Under the pieces are notes generated by a model, which was not told the origin of the DNA, did no database searches, and saw only the letters and a list, made by a program, of their open reading frames with translations. Below, piece by piece: positions 32,930 to 41,368 of a DNA stretch of 64,000 bases. How positions within the stretch are numbered: position 1 is the stretch's first letter; each line of letters begins with the position of its first letter. Origin of the DNA: Streptomyces meridianus (GTDB lineage: Bacteria; Actinomycetota; Actinomycetes; Streptomycetales; Streptomycetaceae); contig NZ_JAMQGM010000018.1 of assembly GCF_023703325.1 (NCBI RefSeq), forward strand, positions 62,001-126,000, given 5' to 3'. A program made the position numbers and the translations under genes.

Positions 32930-33607
32930 TCAGCCCAGGTCCGGGATGCGCCAGTCGACCGGCTTGTGGCCCTGGGCCTCGATCGCGTCGTTGATCTGCG
33001 TGAACGGGCGGCTGCCGAAGAAGCGCTTGGCGGACAGCGGGGAGGGGTGGGCACCCTGGATCACGGCGTGCCGTTCGGTGTCGATGAGCGGGAACTTCTT
33101 CTTGGCGTAGTTGCCCCACAGGACGAACACGGCGGGGTCGGGCCGGGCGGACACGGCGTGGATGACCGCATCGGTGAACTTCTCCCAGCCCTTTCCCTTG
33201 TGCGAGTTGGCCTCGCCCGAACGCACCGTGAGCACCGCGTTCAGCAGCAGGACCCCCTGCCGGGCCCAGGGCAGCAGGCAGCCGTTGTCGGGCACCGGGT
33301 GGCCGAGGTCGTCCCGCATCTCCTTGTAGATGTTGCGCAGCGACGGCGGCGTCCTGACCCCCGGGCGCACCGAGAAGCAGAGCCCGTGGCCCTGCCCTTC
33401 GCCGTGGTAGGGGTCCTGGCCGAGGATCAGCACCTTGACCTGGTCGAAGGGGGTGGCCTCGAGTGCCGCGAAGACCTCCTCGCGCGGGGGGTGGACCGGC
33501 CCCCGTGCCCGTTCCTCCTCGACGAACGCGACGAGCTCCTTGAAGTAGGGCTTGTCCAGCTCGTCGCCAAGGACGCCGCGCCAGGAATCGGGCAGCATGT
33601 CGGTCAC
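32930..33607 (-). CDS. ung: Uracil-DNA glycosylase, family 1
   Basis: 225 residues from GTG 33607; GGAGG lies six bases upstream. It removes uracil from DNA. The water-activating motif GQDPYHGEGQGHG, the NIYKEM loop, the uracil pocket LLLNAVLTV and the DNA-intercalating loop HPSPLSAKRFFG are intact, and length is typical. It forms a single-gene unit here. Confidence 0.96.
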   Translation of the reverse strand: MTDMLPDSWRGVLGDELDKPYFKELVAFVEEERARGPVHPPREEVFAALEATPFDQVKVLILGQDPYHGEGQGHGLCFSVRPGVRTPPSLRNIYKEMRDDLGHPVPDNGCLLPWARQGVLLLNAVLTVRSGEANSHKGKGWEKFTDAVIHAVSARPDPAVFVLWGNYAKKKFPLIDTERHAVIQGAHPSPLSAKRFFGSRPFTQINDAIEAQGHKPVDWRIPDLG

Positions 33608-33742
33608 AACAACCTCCGGTGTCAACGGTTCCGCCACCCATGAACGTACCGGTGACGACCGACAGTGCGACGGCCGGACGGGGGACGGCAGCGGGCCCCG
33701 GCCCCGCACGACGCGGAGGCGGGGCCCGTGACGCCACCGATG

Positions 33743-34513
33743 TCAGCCGACTCCGCCGTTGAGGAAGATGCCGCCGTCCACGACGAGGTTCTGGCCCGTG
33801 ACCCACGCGGCGCGGTCGGAGAGCAGGAACTCGGCCGCGCCCCCGATGTCCTCGGGCCTGCCGAGGCGCTGGAGTGGGTAGGCGGCCGCGGCCTCCTCCT
33901 CCCGGCCCTCGTAGAGCGCCTTGGCGAACTTGGTCTTCACCACGGCGGGGGCGATCGAGTTGACCCGGACACCCGGTGAGAACTCGTGGGCCAGCTGCAG
34001 GGTCAGGTTGATCATCGCGGCCTTGCTGATCCCGTAGGCGCCGACGAAGGGCGAGGCGGACACACCCGCGATGGAGGCGATGTTGACGATCGCTCCCCCG
34101 TTGTCCTTCTGCCACGCCTTCCAGGTCTGCTGGGCGAACCCGAGCGCCGAGATCACGTTGGTCTCGAAGACCTTGCGCGCCACGTCGAGATCGAGGTCGG
34201 CGATGGGCCCGAACACCGGATTGGTACCGGCGTTGTTGACGAGGTAGTCGAGACGGCCGAACGCCGCCATCGCCCCCTCGACGGCCTCGGCCCGGTGTGC
34301 TTCGTCGTGGGCCTTGCCCGCGATCCCGATCACCCGGTCCTCGGCACCTCGGGACAGCCGGTCCGCGGCCTCCTTGAGGGCCTCCTCGTTGCGTCCGGTG
34401 ATGACGACCCGGTCGCCGCGCGCCACGAGGGCTTCGGCGATGCCGTATCCGATGCCGCGGCTGGCGCCCGTGACGAGCGCGACCCTGCCGCTGTCCTGCG
34501 TGTGCTCGGTCAT
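33743..34513 (-). CDS. Short-chain dehydrogenase/reductase
   Basis: 256 residues from ATG 34513, with AGGAGA upstream. Classical SDR features are TGASRGIGYG for the cofactor, NNAGTNP, and the catalytic tetrad with YGISKAA (Y-x-x-x-K) and the Ser in VNIASIAGVS. NGG near the C-terminus is typical. It begins 15 bp after the FabG-like gene, so the two are an operon. It reduces or oxidises a hydroxy- or oxo-substrate with NAD(P)H; substrate unknown. Confidence 0.9.
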   Translation of the reverse strand: MTEHTQDSGRVALVTGASRGIGYGIAEALVARGDRVVITGRNEEALKEAADRLSRGAEDRVIGIAGKAHDEAHRAEAVEGAMAAFGRLDYLVNNAGTNPVFGPIADLDLDVARKVFETNVISALGFAQQTWKAWQKDNGGAIVNIASIAGVSASPFVGAYGISKAAMINLTLQLAHEFSPGVRVNSIAPAVVKTKFAKALYEGREEEAAAAYPLQRLGRPEDIGGAAEFLLSDRAAWVTGQNLVVDGGIFLNGGVG

Positions 34514-34528
34514 GTGTGGGTCTCCTGG

Positions 34529-35290
34529 TCAGTTGAGCGGGCCGCCGGCCACGTACAGGACCTGACCGGAGACGAAGCCGGCCTGCTCGCCGGTGAAGAA
34601 GGCAATGGTGTTGGCGATGTCCTCCGGGTGGCCGACGCGCTGCACCGGAATCTGCGTGGCGGCCGCGGCCTGGAAGTCCTCGAAGCCCATGCCGACGCGC
34701 TCGGCGGTGGCTGCCGTCATGTCGGTGACGATGAACCCCGGCGCCACGGCGTTGGCGGTGATGCCGAACTTGCCGAGCTCGATCGCGAGGGTCTTGGTGA
34801 AGCCCTGCAGTCCGGCCTTGGCCGTCGAGTAGTTGGCCTGTCCGCGGTTGCCCAGCGCCGAGCTGCTGGAAAGGTTGACGATGCGGCCGAACTTGGCATC
34901 GACCATGTGCTTCTGGCAAGCCCGGGCCATCAGGAACGCACCGCGCAGGTGCACGTTCATGACGGTGTCCCAGTCCGTGTCGCTCATCTTGAACAGCAGG
35001 TTGTCGCGCAGCACACCGGCGTTGTTGACGAGGAGGGTCGGCGCGCCGAGCTCCGCGGCGACCCGGGCGACGGCAGCCTCCACCTGGTCGGCGTCCGACA
35101 CGTCGCAGCCGACGGCCAGGGCCTTGCCGCCGGCGGCCGAAATCTTCTCCACGGTGTCCTTGCAGGCCGCCTCGTCGAGGTCGAGGACGGCGACGGCGCG
35201 GCCTTCCCGGGCCAGACGGACGGCGGTCGCTGCGCCGATGCCGCGGGCGGCGCCCGTCACGATGGCCACGCGCTGCTCGGTGGTGGACAT
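34529..35290 (-). CDS. 3-oxoacyl-ACP reductase-like SDR
   Basis: 253 residues from ATG 35290, with GAGGAGA upstream. Motifs are TGAARGIGAA, NNAGVLRDN, the serine in VNLSSSSALGN and YSTAKAG. It is close to FabG but carries a variant C-terminus (GFVSGQVLYVAGGPLN). As the first gene of a two-SDR operon with a TetR-type candidate operator 77 bp upstream, it probably belongs to a lipid or xenobiotic module rather than core fatty-acid synthesis. Confidence 0.9.
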   Translation of the reverse strand: MSTTEQRVAIVTGAARGIGAATAVRLAREGRAVAVLDLDEAACKDTVEKISAAGGKALAVGCDVSDADQVEAAVARVAAELGAPTLLVNNAGVLRDNLLFKMSDTDWDTVMNVHLRGAFLMARACQKHMVDAKFGRIVNLSSSSALGNRGQANYSTAKAGLQGFTKTLAIELGKFGITANAVAPGFIVTDMTAATAERVGMGFEDFQAAAATQIPVQRVGHPEDIANTIAFFTGEQAGFVSGQVLYVAGGPLN

Positions 35291-35367
35291 GCGGATTCTC
35301 CTCGCGTTCGGGTGCGGTCCCTCCCCGGCGGACGCTCTCGGTGCGGTGGACACCAGGTGAGTGAGCA

Positions 35368-35385
35368 ACCGCTTAGTAGGTCGGT
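35368..35385. promoter_or_regulatory. Candidate TetR-type operator upstream of the SDR operon
   Basis: ACCG-N10-CGGT around the CTTAGTAGG core, 77 bp upstream of the FabG-like start. The arms are exact inverted complements and the surrounding DNA is AT-richer than the genome. Confidence 0.35.
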
Positions 35386-35478
35386 GGACGAAACGCTAGA
35401 AGCCCTGGCACCCGGTGTCAACGGCCCATGGCCCCGGTGGCCCCAAGTCACGCGACCCCGGGCCCGTTCGGCCGCATC

Positions 35479-35862
35479 TCAGCGCACCAGAAGGCCGAGC
35501 AGCCGTTCCGCCTCCGCCGCCGGATCCGTGGTGAGGCCGGTGTGCACGGGCCCCGGCTGGACGACCGTGCTGCGCGGTGCGATCAGCCAGCGGAACCGGC
35601 GCCCGGCCGCGTCGCCGGCCGCCTGCCCGGCCCGCCGACCGCCCTCGCACACGTCCTCCACAGCGCGCAGTGCGGAGCGGATGCCCTCGACGTCCGCTCC
35701 GGGGTCGAGCGCATGCAGCCTCGCCTCGTCCAGATACGTGCGGGCGACGACGCAGGACTTCGCGCGGCAGTAGACGACGACTCCGGCATTGATCTGCTCA
35801 CCGCGCTCGACACGCGGCACAACCCGCAGCAGCGCGTACTCGAACACGTCCCGGTCGCTCAT
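35479..35862 (-). CDS. DUF3037 protein
   Basis: 127 residues; the ATG at 35862 overlaps the kinase stop (ATGA), so the two are translated together. DUF3037 features include FEYALLRVVPRVERGEQINAGV near the N-terminus and YCRAKSCVVARTYLDEARL. The family has no known activity and commonly accompanies HipA-family kinases. It may be a substrate, regulator or structural partner of the kinase upstream. Confidence 0.88.
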   Translation of the reverse strand: MSDRDVFEYALLRVVPRVERGEQINAGVVVYCRAKSCVVARTYLDEARLHALDPGADVEGIRSALRAVEDVCEGGRRAGQAAGDAAGRRFRWLIAPRSTVVQPGPVHTGLTTDPAAEAERLLGLLVR

Positions 35863-36683
35863 CGCACCTCCTGCCCCTGCGGCCTGCCGGTCAGCCAGCC
35901 CGGCGCCCGGGACGGCCCGTCGGCGCTCGGCGGGCCCAGGACGATCCGCTCGTGCACGTTCCCGGACCGGGCCAGCAGCGCGTCGGCGTAGGTCTGTCGC
36001 AGTTCGTCCGGGGAGGCGAAGCCGGGCTCCTCCGTCAGCCACACGTCGGGGACCAGCGCCGTCACCTCCTCCAGCAGTTCCCGCGTGACCAGCGGAGCAA
36101 GTGCGGACGCAGCGGGCGCGATGGCCGGACCGACCGGCGCCAGCACGTGATCGGACGCGTCGTACGGCTTGAGGACGGCGCCGGCGGCGGTCGGCCAGTT
36201 GTGGTGCCAGATCATCGTGGCGCCGTGGTCGATCAGCCACGGCTCGCCGTGCCAGACCAGCATGTTGGGATTGCGCCAGGACCGGTCCACGTTGTTGACC
36301 AGGGCGTCGAACCAGACGATCCGCCCGGCCTCGTCGGGCGCGACCTCGTAGGCCAGGGGGTCGAAGCCGATCGCTCCGGGCAGGTAGTCCATCCCGAGGT
36401 TCAGGCCGCCGCTCGCCTTGAGCAGTTCCTGGACCTCCTGGTCGGGTTCCCCGAGCCCGATGACCGGATCCAGTTCGACGGCCACCAGATCGGGAACACG
36501 CAGCCCGAGCCTGCGGGCGAGTTCCCCGCAGATCACCTCGGCCACCAGGGTCTTGCGGCCCTGGCCCGCTCCGGTGAACTTGACGACGTACGTGCCGAGA
36601 TCGTCGGCCTCGACGATGCCGGGCAGCGAGCCGCCCTCCCGCAGGGGCGTCACGTACCGGGTCGCGATGACTTCGGGCAGCAT
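35859..36683 (-). CDS. HipA-family kinase-fold protein
   Basis: 274 residues from ATG 36683; a GTG three bases earlier is possible. Features are an ATP-lysine region (TYVVKFTGAGQGRKTLVAEV), a catalytic loop with NVDRSWRNPNMLVW and a DFG-like IDHGATMIWHHNW. It has the short core of the HipA group without the N-terminal HipA domain. HipA kinases phosphorylate tRNA synthetases and cause dormancy, but this group's target is unknown. It is coupled to DUF3037 downstream, with no HipB-type antitoxin gene alongside. Confidence 0.88.
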   Translation of the reverse strand: MLPEVIATRYVTPLREGGSLPGIVEADDLGTYVVKFTGAGQGRKTLVAEVICGELARRLGLRVPDLVAVELDPVIGLGEPDQEVQELLKASGGLNLGMDYLPGAIGFDPLAYEVAPDEAGRIVWFDALVNNVDRSWRNPNMLVWHGEPWLIDHGATMIWHHNWPTAAGAVLKPYDASDHVLAPVGPAIAPAASALAPLVTRELLEEVTALVPDVWLTEEPGFASPDELRQTYADALLARSGNVHERIVLGPPSADGPSRAPGWLTGRPQGQEVR

Positions 36684-36740
36684 CACCCCAGATTACGGGG
36701 ACGCGTCCACCGGGGCCTCAGTGGCTGCAAGAGTGGCTCC

Positions 36741-38822
36741 GTGCCCGATGCATCCGAGTTCCCCCGCCAGTTCGCCCGCACGCGCCGTTTCTCGCTCGGT
36801 GTCCCACGGGACTTCACGGTCTCCCCCGACGGGGAACGCGTGGTGTTCCTGCGGACCGGCGGGGGCCGGGATCCGGTGAGCCGGCTCTGGTCGTACGAGG
36901 GCGGGCGCGAACGACTGTTGGCCGGGCCGGAGTTGTGCGGCGCCACCGGCGAGGGCGGCACCCCCGAGGAGGAACTGCTGCGGCGGGAGAGGGCCCGCGA
37001 GCAGGCGGACGGGGTGGTGGCGTATGCGACGGACCGAGCGGCAGGAATCGCCGCGTTCGCGCTGAACGGAGAGCTGTGGGCGGCCCTCCTGTCCGGCCCC
37101 GGCAGCGCTCCGTTCCGGATCCCGGCGGCCGGTCCGGTCGTCGACCCCCGGCCCTCCCCCGACGGCCGGCACATCGCCTACGTCTCGGCGGGCGCGCTGC
37201 ACGTCACCGGTGTGAGCGGCCACGACGCCCGGAGTCTCGCCGAGCCCGACGGCCCGGAGGCGAGCTATGGGCTCAGCGATCACGTGGCCGCCGAGTCCAT
37301 GCACCGCCGGCGGGGCTTCTGGTGGGCCCCGGACGGCCGCGCCCTACTGGTGGCGCGGGTCGACAACACGCCGGTGCGACGTTGGTACATCGGCGATCCG
37401 GCCCGCCCCGGGCAACGTCCCCGGGCCGTCCGCTACCCCGTCGCCGGTACCGCCAACGCGGACGTGTCGCTCCACATCGTGACGCTCGACGGCAGGCGCA
37501 CGCCGGTGCGGTGGGACCGGAGCGCGTTCGAGTACCTCGCGACCGCTGGGTGGGACGAGCACGGCCCGCTGATCGGTGTGCAGAGCCGCGACCAGCGCAC
37601 CCTGCGCTTCCTCTCGGTGGACCCGGCGACGGGTGACACCACGCTCCGGGACGAACTGCGGGACCGCGCCTGGGTCGAGCTCGTGCCGGGGACGCCGGCC
37701 CGCACCGCGTCCGGTGCGCTCGTCCGGCACGAGGACGACGGCGCAACCCGACGGCTGTCCGTGGACGGGCGCTGTGTGACGCCCGAAGGACTCCAGCTGC
37801 GGGAAGTGCTCGCCGTGGACGGCGAAAAGGTTCTCTTCACGGCGAGCGAGGACCCCGTCGAGACACACGTGTGGTCCTACCGGCCGGAGACCGGATGCGC
37901 TCTCCTGAGCTCGGGCCCCGGTCTGCACACGGCCGTTGCCGGAGGCGGCACCCTCGTCCTCGACGGCCTCACGCCGGCCGGCCGGCGGACGACGGTGCGA
38001 CGCGCCGGCCGTCCCGACCGGGCCATCGCGTCACTCGCGGAGGAACCCTTGCTCATGCCCCGGCCCGCCCATTCGTCACTGGGCGAGCGCCGGCTGCGCG
38101 GCGCGCTGTACCTGCCCTCCTGGTACGAACCCGGCTCGGGTCCGCTGCCGGTGCTCCTCGATCCGTACGGTGGCCCGGCCATGCAGGTCGCCGTCCGGGC
38201 ACGCACCTGGGCCTCCTGCGTGTCGCAGTGGTTCGCCGACGAGGGCTTCGCCGTGCTCGTCACCGACGGCCGGGGCACCCAGGGCCGCGGGCCGGTGTGG
38301 GAGAAGGCCGTGCGCGGGGACACGCTCACGGCTGCCCTCGACGACCAGGTGGACGCGCTGCGCGCGGCCGCGAAGGAGCATCCCGAGCTCGATCTCGGCC
38401 GGGTCGCCATCCGAGGCTGGTCGTTCGGCGGCTATCTCGCGGCGGGGGCGGTCCTGCGCCGGCCGGATGTCTTCCACGCGGCCGTGGCCGGGGCGCCTCC
38501 CGCCGACCAGCGCCTGTACGACACCCACTGGAAGGAGCGTTTCCTCGGACATCCCGACCAGGAACCGCGGAGCTACGACGCCTCCTCGCTGATCGGTGAC
38601 GCCGACCGGCTGCGTCGTCCGCTGCTCCTCGTGCACGGGCTGGCCGACGACAACGTTTTCGCGGCGCACACCCTCCGGCTGTCGGCAGCGCTGCTGGCGG
38701 CGGGGAGGCCGCACAGCGTCCTGCCGCTGCCGGGGGTCTCCCACATGGCGGCCCAGGAGGATGTCGCGGAGAATCTGCTGAGGTTCCAGCTCGACTTCCT
38801 GAAGAAGGCTCTTGGGATGTGA
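36741..38822 (+). CDS. S9-family prolyl oligopeptidase / dipeptidyl peptidase IV-like
   Basis: 693 residues from GTG 36741; no in-frame start closer fits the family N-terminus SEFPRQFARTRRFSLGVP. A beta-propeller (residues about 15-420) precedes the hydrolase domain. The triad is Ser561 in GWSFGGYLA, Asp at about 636 in HGLADDN and His668 in PGVSHM. It cleaves short peptides, probably after proline or alanine. There is no signal peptide, so it is cytoplasmic. Confidence 0.92.
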   Translation: MPDASEFPRQFARTRRFSLGVPRDFTVSPDGERVVFLRTGGGRDPVSRLWSYEGGRERLLAGPELCGATGEGGTPEEELLRRERAREQADGVVAYATDRAAGIAAFALNGELWAALLSGPGSAPFRIPAAGPVVDPRPSPDGRHIAYVSAGALHVTGVSGHDARSLAEPDGPEASYGLSDHVAAESMHRRRGFWWAPDGRALLVARVDNTPVRRWYIGDPARPGQRPRAVRYPVAGTANADVSLHIVTLDGRRTPVRWDRSAFEYLATAGWDEHGPLIGVQSRDQRTLRFLSVDPATGDTTLRDELRDRAWVELVPGTPARTASGALVRHEDDGATRRLSVDGRCVTPEGLQLREVLAVDGEKVLFTASEDPVETHVWSYRPETGCALLSSGPGLHTAVAGGGTLVLDGLTPAGRRTTVRRAGRPDRAIASLAEEPLLMPRPAHSSLGERRLRGALYLPSWYEPGSGPLPVLLDPYGGPAMQVAVRARTWASCVSQWFADEGFAVLVTDGRGTQGRGPVWEKAVRGDTLTAALDDQVDALRAAAKEHPELDLGRVAIRGWSFGGYLAAGAVLRRPDVFHAAVAGAPPADQRLYDTHWKERFLGHPDQEPRSYDASSLIGDADRLRRPLLLVHGLADDNVFAAHTLRLSAALLAAGRPHSVLPLPGVSHMAAQEDVAENLLRFQLDFLKKALGM

Positions 38823-38911
38823 CCATGTAGTCCCACTGCGGCGCCGCGAGCGCCCCTCTCCCCGCTCGCGCCGCGGACCTCCTCCGGGCCCATCGAAAAG
38901 GAAACATCACC

Positions 38912-39373
38912 ATGACGGAATCTCAGGAAACGGAACCGGCCCTGTGCCGCCGTGCCGTGGTCGCGGTCGCCGGAGCGGCCGGCCTGACCGCCGCGCTCGC
39001 CGCCTGCGGCGCCTCCGGCGAGGGCGGCCAACCGGAGGACTCCCCCTCCCGCACGGGTGGCTCGAGCGATCCGGGTACGACCGGCGGCGGTGCGCTCACT
39101 TCGACCGGGGACATTCCGGAGGGCGGGGGCAAGATCTTCGCCGACGAGAAGATCGTGGTGACCCAGCCGTCGGCGGGGGAGTTCAGGGCCTTCTCGGCGG
39201 TCTGCACCCACGCCGGCTGCATCGTGTCGAGTGTCGGCGACGGCACCGTCAACTGCGCCTGCCACGGGAGCCGGTTCAGCATCGACAACGGCAGCGTCGA
39301 GCACGGCCCCGCGACGAAACCCCTGCCGGCGGAGAAGATCACGGTCAAGGGCGACTCGATCACCCGGGGCTGA
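38912..39373 (+). CDS. Rieske [2Fe-2S] lipoprotein
   Basis: 153 residues from ATG 38912, with AAAAGGAAA upstream. The N-terminus carries RR followed by a hydrophobic stretch and a lipobox (LAAC, Cys32), suggesting Tat export and lipid anchoring. Rieske residues are C98-T-H100 and C115-A-C117-H118, with Cys103/Cys117 as the disulphide pair. A small Ser/Gly-rich linker follows Cys32. It lacks the membrane helices of QcrA, so it is a free electron carrier or an oxygenase-type ferredoxin at the outer face. The redox partner is unknown. Confidence 0.9.
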   Translation: MTESQETEPALCRRAVVAVAGAAGLTAALAACGASGEGGQPEDSPSRTGGSSDPGTTGGGALTSTGDIPEGGGKIFADEKIVVTQPSAGEFRAFSAVCTHAGCIVSSVGDGTVNCACHGSRFSIDNGSVEHGPATKPLPAEKITVKGDSITRG

Positions 39374-39388
39374 GACCGGGGTTCCCGT

Positions 39389-40315
39389 TCAGCGGTCAGC
39401 CGTCAGAAGGCAGCCCTCAACGATTCGGGCCGCCTTCTGCAGTGCGCCCACGGCGGCCCGGACGGCCGGACGGCGGTCGGCGTCGGCCCGCCAGATCCCG
39501 TAGATGTGCCGGCGCATGGTGTGCCGCACCGGAACCACGCTGACCCCATCGGGTACCGGGCCCCGCCCCAGGCGAGGGGCGACCGCGACCCCCAGCCCGG
39601 CGGCGATCAGCAGGAGCTGGGTGTGGTGCTCCTCCGCGGTGTGCGCGATCCGGGGTTCGATCCCCTTGCCGCGGAGGGTGAACATCAGCCAGTCGTGGCA
39701 GAACTCGCCGGCCGGCCAGGAGATCCAGGCGTCACCCGCGAATTCCTCGAGATCGACCTCGCGCCGGGCGGCGAGCGGGTGCCCCGCGGGCATGGCCACG
39801 TCGGCGACGTCGTCCAGCAGCGGTGCCTTGGCGAGCCCCTCGGGCAGGGAGATCGGCCTGTTGTACCAGTCCAGGACCACCGCAACGTCCAGGTCGCCGC
39901 GCACCACCCGCGGCACCGCGTCGTCCGGCTCCGTCTCCTGCAGGCTCACCCGGAGTTGCGGGTGAGCGGAGGCGAGCTCGGCAAAGGCCGCCGGGAACAG
40001 CCCCCGCGCCGCGGTCGGAAAGGCCCCGAGCAGCAGTTCCCCGACGGCCGCTCCGCGATGCGCCTCCAAGTCCGCCTCGGCCAGCGCCACCTGGGACAGG
40101 ATGCGCGCAGCATGGTCGGCGAGCAGGCGGCCGGCGTCGGTCAGCCGTACGCCGCGCCCGTTCCTGCCGAGCAGTTGCTGGCCCGCCTCTCGCTCGAGCT
40201 TGGCCAGCTGCTGCGAGACGGCGGACGTCGTCACGTGGAGGCCGTCGGCCGCCGCGCTCACCGACCCGTGACGGGCCACGGCTTCCAGGGTGCGGAGACG
40301 CTCCAGGTTGAACAT
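39389..40315 (-). CDS. LysR-family transcriptional regulator
   Basis: 308 residues from ATG 40315. The HTH is at residues 4-60 (LERLRTLEAVARHGSVSAAADGLHVTTSAVSQQLAKLE), followed by a periplasmic-binding-type effector domain. It is divergent from an EamA transporter, so it probably regulates it. The promoter hexamer TAGTAT (reverse strand, 40322-40327) lies six bases before the ATG, so the message appears leaderless. Confidence 0.92.
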   Translation of the reverse strand: MFNLERLRTLEAVARHGSVSAAADGLHVTTSAVSQQLAKLEREAGQQLLGRNGRGVRLTDAGRLLADHAARILSQVALAEADLEAHRGAAVGELLLGAFPTAARGLFPAAFAELASAHPQLRVSLQETEPDDAVPRVVRGDLDVAVVLDWYNRPISLPEGLAKAPLLDDVADVAMPAGHPLAARREVDLEEFAGDAWISWPAGEFCHDWLMFTLRGKGIEPRIAHTAEEHHTQLLLIAAGLGVAVAPRLGRGPVPDGVSVVPVRHTMRRHIYGIWRADADRRPAVRAAVGALQKAARIVEGCLLTADR

Positions 40316-40321
40316 TAAGCA

Positions 40322-40327
40322 ATACTA
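40322..40327 (-). promoter_or_regulatory. Leaderless -10 hexamer of the LysR gene
   Basis: TAGTAT on the reverse strand, spaced exactly six bases from the ATG. This is the geometry expected when transcription starts on the A of ATG. Confidence 0.5.
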
Positions 40328-40375
40328 AGCGATGACTCCACAGATTCTCGCTTGTCCTAAGAGGTTGCCGGCTGC

Positions 40376-41368
40376 ATGGTTGACCGCATGACCACCGCAG
40401 CAGCACCCGGAGCGACCCCCGCGCCGGCGCCCCCCGCCCCTGTCGTCCCCCCGATACCTGCACCGCTCCCCCGCCGGACCTCCGTGGACTGGCGGATCCG
40501 CTTCGCGGCGCTGTCCCTGATCTGGGGCTTCAGCTTTCTGCTGATCAAGGTGGGGACCCGGGGCTACGCACCGCTCCAGGTCACGCTGGGGCGGATGCTG
40601 TTCGGGGCCGCCGTGCTGGTGGCGGTGCTCGCGGTCAAACGGCAGCGGCTGCCCCGGGGAATGCGCACCTGGGGCCACCTCACCGTCGCCGCGTTCCTGC
40701 TCAACGCTCTGCCGTTCTCGCTCTTCGCTTATGCCGAGGTGACCATCCCGTCCACCCTCGCCGGCATCTGCAACGCGACCACGCCCCTGTGGGGGATGCT
40801 GCTGTCCACGGTGGCCCTGTCGGAGGACCGGCCCACCCGCCGGAGGTTCGCAGGGCTGGGTATCGGTTTCGCCGGCGTGCTGACCGTGCTCGGAGCCTGG
40901 CAGGGCTTTGCCGGCCAGGACCTCGCCGGCACCTCCATGGCGCTTGTTGCGGCGCTCAGCTACGCCGTGGGCTGGATCTACGTCCGGCGCACCCTGGCCG
41001 GCACGGGGAACTCCCACCTGTCCATGTCCGGCGCCCAACTCCTGCTCGGCACCCTCCAACTCGCCGTGGTGACACCCCTGTTCACGTCCGTGCCGACTTC
41101 GCTGCCGGTCCTGCCGCTGCTGGCCGTGGTGGCCCTCGGCGCGCTCGGGACCGGGCTCGCGTTCCTCCTCCAGTACGGTCTGGTCGCCGAGGTGGGACCG
41201 ACGACGGCAACCCTGGTCACGTACTTCATCCCGGTCATCGCGACCGCCGCCGGTGTGGCGCTGCTGGACGAGCAGCTCACCTGGAACACCCCGGTGGGCG
41301 CTCTCGTGGTGCTGCTGGGCGCGGCCCTGACCCAGAGCCGGCCGCGGTTGCATCGTCGTCAGCCGTAG
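40376..41368 (+). CDS. EamA-family (DMT) exporter
   Basis: 330 residues from ATG 40376; an in-frame ATG at 40388 is also possible. After a Pro/Ala-rich N-terminus come ten membrane segments of two EamA repeats, with FAALSLIWGFSFLLIKVG, ALSYAVGWIYVRR and LLDEQLTWNTPVGALVVLLGA as repeat hallmarks. Family members export amino acids or other small metabolites. Regulation by the divergent LysR gene is likely. It overlaps the MocR-type gene end by ten bases. Confidence 0.9.
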   Translation: MVDRMTTAAAPGATPAPAPPAPVVPPIPAPLPRRTSVDWRIRFAALSLIWGFSFLLIKVGTRGYAPLQVTLGRMLFGAAVLVAVLAVKRQRLPRGMRTWGHLTVAAFLLNALPFSLFAYAEVTIPSTLAGICNATTPLWGMLLSTVALSEDRPTRRRFAGLGIGFAGVLTVLGAWQGFAGQDLAGTSMALVAALSYAVGWIYVRRTLAGTGNSHLSMSGAQLLLGTLQLAVVTPLFTSVPTSLPVLPLLAVVALGALGTGLAFLLQYGLVAEVGPTTATLVTYFIPVIATAAGVALLDEQLTWNTPVGALVVLLGAALTQSRPRLHRRQP

